In this document: in pieces, positions 58,845-64,000 of the stretch
Position numbering within the stretch: the first letter of the stretch is position 1
How the letters are laid out: each line of letters opens with the position of its first letter
Source: Corythucha ciliata
Taxonomy: Eukaryota > Arthropoda > Insecta > Hemiptera > Tingidae
Length of the DNA stretch: 64,000 nt
Direction: 5' to 3'
Assembly (NCBI GenBank): GCA_038030265.1
Contig: CM075943.1
Coordinates: forward strand, 38,874,001-38,938,000
The notes under the pieces: model-generated
Told to the model about the DNA's origin: nothing
The model's input: only the letters and a program-made list of their open reading frames with translations
The model's database searches: none
Position numbers and translations under genes: made by a program

Positions 58845-60793
58845 TTAAGCAAAGCAACTTTCAACGCATATGCTCGCATGACCGGAATAAAAAAAAGTGT
58901 TGTGTTTAGGAACTATGGCCCGTATTCAGAAACCAACCTTAACCTTTACATCTCCTTTATGCGCTTCAAAACAGATGACACATTTTTATAAACCATCACA
59001 TTTTTCAACTCCTTTAGTTAAGGCTTTGTAAAGGTGGGTTTCTGAATACGGCCCTATGACATTCGTAACTTCCGAAAGCCTAGTTGAATAAACTTGTGAA
59101 TGGCTACAGTACATCGAGTTAACTTTATAGAAAATTGTGCAAGCTGAGATGGTGAATAAGAATCTGAGAGGGAACACTTGGAATTCTTCAAATAATTTAT
59201 CAGAACTAAATAAACGAGGTTTCTTTAAACAAATTTTAATAATAGTTTTTTGCGCGACAACAATTTTATTTAATAAAAACTGACTCGAATTTCCCCAAGC
59301 AACAATGCCGTAATTTAAAATCGACTGAACAAGAGCGAAGTAAACTACCTTAATAGTTCTAGGACAAAGAATATTCCTTAAAGCCCTAAATTTATAATAT
59401 AATTTCCTAATTCTACTGTTAAGGTTTAGAATATGTTGCTCAAAAATATTAATCTACCATCAAAAACAACCCCTAAATATTTACAATGATCAACAGATTT
59501 AACATTATCACAGGCACAAGAGAGATTCATATCACAGGACGAAGAATGCATTTTTAAATAACTTAGAGCTAAACTAGAACCACTGCTAAAAGAAAATTTT
59601 ACAAGAGAAGATTTATCACAGTTCAACAGTAAGAAATTTGCATTAAGCCATTGCTTTATAGTGTTCATATCTTTTAAGATACAACCTCTCACCTCATCGA
59701 AGTCACGACCAGAGAATATTAACACCGTATCGTCAGCAAAACAGTACGGAGTGGCTGTTAGGTTCAACGAAAATATACTATTGTAATATAATAGAAAGAG
59801 TAAGGGACCTAAAACAGACCCTTGAGGAACTCCTGAACTTAACGAAACAGGGTCACTTACAACATTGCCTATCCTAACTGATTGAAAACGATCAGTAATA
59901 TAAGTTTTAATTAAAGAAAGCGCATTACCTCGGATGCCATAATTTGGTAATTTATCAAGTAATAAGTCATGGCTAATTGAGTCAAACGCTTTGTGAATGT
60001 CTAAAACTAAGCCAACCACAGTACGTCCTTTATCCAAATTTTCATATTGTATACACCGAGAAACTTCATATAACGCATGGTCAGTCGACAATCCTGGCTG
60101 AAAGCCAAATTGTTTGTCAGAGATGACCAAATGCTTTGCAAGGAAAGACCAGAGACGAGATTTAATACATTTCTCCAGCAACTTAGACAAAGTTAGACAC
60201 AAGGAAATAGGTCTGTAATTTGATACATTTTTACGGTCCCCAAATTTGAATAATGGAATGACTAACGAACTTTTGAAATAAGAGGGAAATGTGCCAGATT
60301 CTAGTGATAAATTAAAAATGTACTTTATAGGGACAACTAGAAGGTTTTTCAAGTAAAGCAGCAATTCATTAGTCAAGCCATCCAAACTAAATGAAGATTT
60401 TTTCTTGATGCCAGCAAACAATTTAAAAATTTCATCGTCCGTGTCAGGTTCAAGGAAAACGGAATCTTTTACACTTTTAGTCGAAGCCGTGAAGCTATTG
60501 GGAGAATTATTACAATCTTGGGCAGTAACCTCATTCAGAACAGTTGTCCCTACATTAGAAAAATAAATGTTAAAGGCTTTAGCAATATCAGCTTGATTAT
60601 CGAAAGAAACACCATCAACAGTTACTGAATTTATAATATCACGAACATTATTAGAATTAGAATTAGTCACATCATTAATTAGTTTCCAGATTTTACTACT
60701 ATCATCCCCAGCGTTATCAATTAAATGCCTAAAGTATAGTTTCTTAGCCAACCGTATAACATCATTAAGTTTATTTCTATACAATTTAAATTG
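58845..60793 (-). pseudogene. LINE reverse transcriptase, one frameshift and a MITE insertion
   Basis: The main frame (60784 to 59426) covers the full palm: N-Y-R-P-I-S-L (motif 2a region), L-V-L-D-I-H-K-A-F-D-S-I (motif A), S-S-G-V-P-Q-G-S-V-L-G-P (motif B), C-F-A-D-D-T (motif C) and K-Y-L-G-V-V-F-D (motif E). In an A5 run at 59442-59446 one extra base shifts the frame; the alternative frame then continues with no stop to the MITE at 59054. Past the MITE it resumes in phase to a TAA at 58845-58847. Motif C reads FADD rather than YADD, which is common in non-LTR elements. It has not been intact since the frameshift. Confidence 0.87.
58917..59054. mobile_element. MITE, 138 bp, TAT target duplication, inside the LINE
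   Basis: Ends GGCCCGTATTCAGAAACC and its complement closing GAATACGGCCC. TAT is at 58914-58916 and 59055-59057. The insertion plus duplication is 141 bp, a multiple of three, so it keeps the LINE frame but brings in a stop. It postdates the LINE. Confidence 0.85.
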
Positions 60794-60984
60794 TTATCAA
60801 TTTTTAACGCTAATTAGTGCGTTTTCTCTCTTATATTTTAGCCATTTTGTTTTAGCAATAAAATGGCTCCATACTCCGCGGTAGCACTCTAACTCACTTC
60901 ATAGCAAACATTTGTGAAAAGATCTGATTCACGGAATATACTTTGGAAAACGCTATACCCCGGCTATAGCGTTTCCCAATGGGA

Positions 60985-61860
60985 AACTTGGGAAAAATTA
61001 TTACAGACTAAAATGAGGAAAAACCCCTAATTTACGGCTCAAATTGTGACAAAAGGATGATTCGCGGTTAAAAATGTAGAAAAATCATTATAATTTGCGG
61101 ATGATATTGAGGAACAGTGCTAAAATTCGTGACTAAAATGTAGAAAAAGCGCTAATTCACGGTTAGAATTGAGAAAAGCGCGAATTCGCGGGTAAAATTC
61201 ATATAAAGGGCCAAATCATGGTCAAAATTGAGAAGAACGCTAATTCGCGACTACAATTAAGTAAACGCCAATTCGTGACTCTTTGATAAAAGAATCTTCT
61301 TGGCCAAAATTGAGAAAAGGCGCTAACTAATGACCAAGAGTGGAAAAAGCCAAATGTTAAGAAAAATTGCACATTCGTGGGTAGAATTGAGAAAAATCGC
61401 TAGTTCGTGGCTAAAATGAAAAAAAACCGCTATTTCATGACTATGAGCGTTTGGAATGAAAACGCTAATTTGCGGCTACAATTGAGAAAAAGCTCAAATA
61501 TCCAGGTAAAATTGAGAAAAATACGTTAATTCACGGTCATAATGGAGAAAAACGCTGATTAGTGGTTAAAATTGAGAGGATGCCAATTCGCGGCCTTCTT
61601 GTGAATGCAACTTTAAGGCTAAAATAATGAAAAGTGCTAAGTCGTGACTAAAAGTGAAAACCCCGCACTAATCTGCAGCAAAAATGAAGAAGGCGATAAT
61701 TCTCTATTTCGCTACTGAAATGGAGAGAAATATCCAATTCACGGCTTAAATTAAGAAAGTGCTAATTCGCGGCTTTAAATTGAGAAAAAGCGCTAATCTG
61801 CGAATGAGGTGTGGAAAAAGCGCTGATTCGCGGCCAAAACTATGAACAAGCCATAATTTA
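60985..61860 (-). repeat. Family A degenerate ~30-bp array (reverse, largest)
   Basis: About twenty-five units of GCTAATTCGCGGCTAAAATT followed by GAGAAAAA, period mostly 28-32 bp. It lies in IPO11 intron 1. Confidence 0.85.
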
Positions 61861-62549
61861 ACGCTACGTGGTGTTGATTTCATCCAATTTGTCAAAATTA
61901 GGCACTGGAATTTCCAGGTTTTCTACACTTTTGTATCAGTAGCGAAAAAAAGAAGGTACCTACTATTCATTAACGTTGTTTTTCACTCTGTAATTTTCCT
62001 TCTTAAAGGCCTTTAATACATGAGAGGGGGGATTTCGCGTCCAGCCATCAGGGGGGGGGGGATAGACTCCGCTGTGTAGATTCGCCCTTTCGGCGGTGGA
62101 TTGAATTATTAACTGGCTCTTCCTAGCTGTTTCTCGCCATCTTCGGTGGGCCCCGGTTGTCCTCCCTGACTTGCTCCGCTAGAGTCAGATTCGAGATTAT
62201 TGTTCACTCGAGCCAATTCGGCTCCACGTGGAATATGGTCCAACGAGCTCCACGCTCGCCTCAATTATCGGTCTGGTGAGAGCGTGGACCGAGTAGCCCC
62301 GTAGTAGAGGGGGCTGAGAAAGTCTGATGTCCAAACAAGATACTAGACCACACTTTAGGGCCATACCCCTCGCATAAGCCTAGCGCTCTTATTTTTTGGT
62401 CGAAAACAAATAAATTACGCTCTAAAATGGTCAATGAGATTTCAGTGGCCAGAAATACAAGAACAGAAAATGTCTACCCATTTTTCGTATGTATTACAAA
62501 TACTGGCATTGACTTTCAACGCCCCCCCCCCCCGGGCCGGGGGGCTTAC
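61861..62549. other. Unique sequence, no feature recognised
   Basis: AT-rich at the left, then a GC-richer block (about 62080-62360, CTCCCTGACTTGCTCCGCTA and similar) with no open frame of known type; possible retroelement UTR debris. Confidence 0.3.
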
Positions 62550-63200
62550 GATGCTCCCGTTCGAACAAAATCCTCAAATTTGGCTATAAAAATCCATTTC
62601 AGCAGATTATTCGCACGCTTTCAGATAATTTCGTGAAGTCCTATCACGCATGAAGACATTTCACATGCTTGGCAAAAAAAAAACCATTTCACGGGATTGG
62701 GCCTTAAAGAACCACCATTTCGTGAGCTTGGCCCTTTCAAAAATGTCATGAGCTTTGATCCTTCAAAAACAGGGTTGCCTCTCAAAAAATCAAATTTGCG
62801 GGTCTAGCTCTAATAAATACAAATAGGTGATTTTGGCAACCTTTCTCAATCTGGCTCTTTCAAACCCCAATTTCACAGGTGTGGGCCTTTCAGAAACGGC
62901 ACATTCAAAACCCAAACATACACGAATGTAACCCATTCGAACCGTGACCTTTGTGATTTCAGATGTCACTTCCAAATCAAATCCAAGTGTCACTAAATTG
63001 GCTTCTTAAATTTTCACTCTTTCAAAAACGACTTTCGTGACTTGGTTCTTTCAAGCCCAAATTTCACGTATTTCACCGATTTAGCCTCGTAGAAACCTCA
63101 TTTTCGCGAGTTTCGCTCCTGCGAAAACGAAATTTTCCGGGTTTGACTTCGTTGAAAAAAACAATTTTGTGAACTTGGTTCATTATCACTTTTTATCAGA
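62550..63200. repeat. Family E degenerate ~30-bp array
   Basis: Units of the TTTCGTGACTTGGTTCTTTC and AAAACCCAAATTTCACG type with strong divergence, the same family as 50200-51450. Confidence 0.72.
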
Positions 63201-63782
63201 AATTAATAAAAATTATTGGGCTAATTATTTCATCGCAGATTATTGAATTGCCTCCATACGCGCGTTTCTGCCATGAGATGGTCAACTGAGTCTTCGAATC
63301 TAACTGTTGGTCTGTTTCCTCGGAATTATTATGCCCCGGCTTTAGTTTCAAATAATATCGATCTGAAGCAGGGACAAAATGCGTTCCGGTGTGGCGTTAC
63401 CCAGGACGCGGGACATAACTTACCAAACCGGGACTGTTGGCAACACATGTACAGGCGTCGACATGTATATCGCCCGCCCTATTCCTCATCAAATACGTGT
63501 ACATATGTATCCGGGCGAGCAGCCTCAGCAATCTGGAAACCATAAAGGGTTATAGGGTGCCGAAGCTCGTAAGATTCACTTAGGCAGGGCTGATAGGCGT
63601 GAGAAAACAATGAATGAGGGTACATACCATGAATATGGTAATGAGCGAATAGGTACGTCTGAAATATGACTACGGCTATAACGTTGTTCACCAGTTCCTG
63701 TACCTCCGTGATCACACGATGACAGTCCGCCACGAGGACCAGGGCAGAGACACCCTACCATTTTTAAACCTCACGTGTTTCC

Positions 63783-63983
63783 TTACGAGCTCCACCAAAA
63801 GCAATCCAGCTCCAGATCTCCGCCTGAAACGTCGTTGCCCAGTTCCACACCCAGCTCTGGTATCCAGATCCCCAGCCCAGTCTCCTCCGAGTCCAGTTTC
63901 GAGCCATCTGTGTAGCAGTTCAGAACCTTCTCCTGGACCCTAAACTCCTCTGCACATCGAGGGGTGCATGCACAACCATGAAA
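63783..63983 (-). pseudogene. LINE RNase H N-terminal fragment, cut by window edge and by decay
   Basis: On the minus strand the frame L-N-C-Y-T-D-G-S-K-L-D-S-E-E-T-G-L-G-I-W-I-P-E-L-G-V-E-L matches the first half of RNase H in LINE ORF2 (the Asp of Y-T-D-G-S is catalytic). It ends in TAA at 63783-63785 after W-W-S-S, earlier than expected, so the 3' part is lost or shifted. The rest of the element should lie right of the window. Confidence 0.75.
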
Positions 63984-64000
63984 TTAAAAGTTCCGGGGCT

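Larger units (their letters stand above)
58520..60793 (-). mobile_element. 5'-truncated LINE (Jockey/CR1-like), minus strand
   Basis: It runs on the minus strand from 60793, just before the reverse transcriptase, to an (AAAT)n tail at about 58520-58546. The endonuclease and ORF1 are missing. A 43-bp sequence beginning TTATCAATTTTTAACGCTAA flanks it at 58406-58448 and 60794-60836; on the left about 70 bp of unrelated sequence separates it from the tail, so it is not a clean target-site duplication. A MITE at 58917-59054 interrupts the 3' end of the frame. The AAAT tail suits CR1/L2-like groups (inference). Confidence 0.88.

Overview
The window is eukaryotic nuclear DNA, most likely from an arthropod. 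Its genes are split by GT-AG introns, the protein-coding exons are metazoan orthologues, and the introns and intergenic DNA are packed with short degenerate satellites, MITEs and LINE fragments. A repeat-rich insect, possibly a hemipteran, is my guess; nothing in the window fixes the species.

Layout. (1) 661-25912, plus strand: a complete ABCC/MRP1-type ABC transporter. I traced 29 coding exons with phase-consistent junctions, giving about 1,498 residues. Its 5' part (about 1-13.3 kb) is a mosaic of tandem segmental duplications that has produced extra copies of exon 2 (3' half), exon 3 (intact) and exon 4 (5' half). (2) 27263-41232, minus strand: a complete DLG5 orthologue. It has 26 coding exons (about 1,638 residues): coiled coil, PDZ1-2, a Ser/His-rich linker, PDZ3-4, SH3 and guanylate-kinase-like domain. 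It is tail-to-tail with the transporter. (3) About 41.3-55.0 kb: a gene-poor stretch of satellite arrays and LINE debris. One LINE there is a deletion derivative still flanked by a 12-bp target-site duplication. (4) 55070-55814, minus strand: RSL24D1 (RLP24), four exons, complete. (5) 56350-56487, plus strand: the first coding exon of what looks like importin-11 (IPO11), head-to-head with RSL24D1 across 535 bp. The rest of that gene lies beyond the window. (6) 56.5-64 kb: the first IPO11 intron, holding a 5'-truncated LINE with a MITE inserted in it, more satellite arrays, and at the far right the RNase H start of another LINE on the minus strand.

The genes do not form one pathway: a membrane exporter, a cell-polarity scaffold, a 60S ribosome-assembly factor and a nuclear import receptor. 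The only regulatory link suggested by layout is the shared RSL24D1/IPO11 promoter region.

The most notable non-genic content is (a) several unrelated families of degenerate tandem arrays, most with a period near 30 bp and the others 16-20 bp, (b) a 1.48-kb fold-back element with roughly 660-bp arms, (c) a 0.9-kb element sharing its ends with (b), and (d) the mosaic exon duplications in the ABCC gene.
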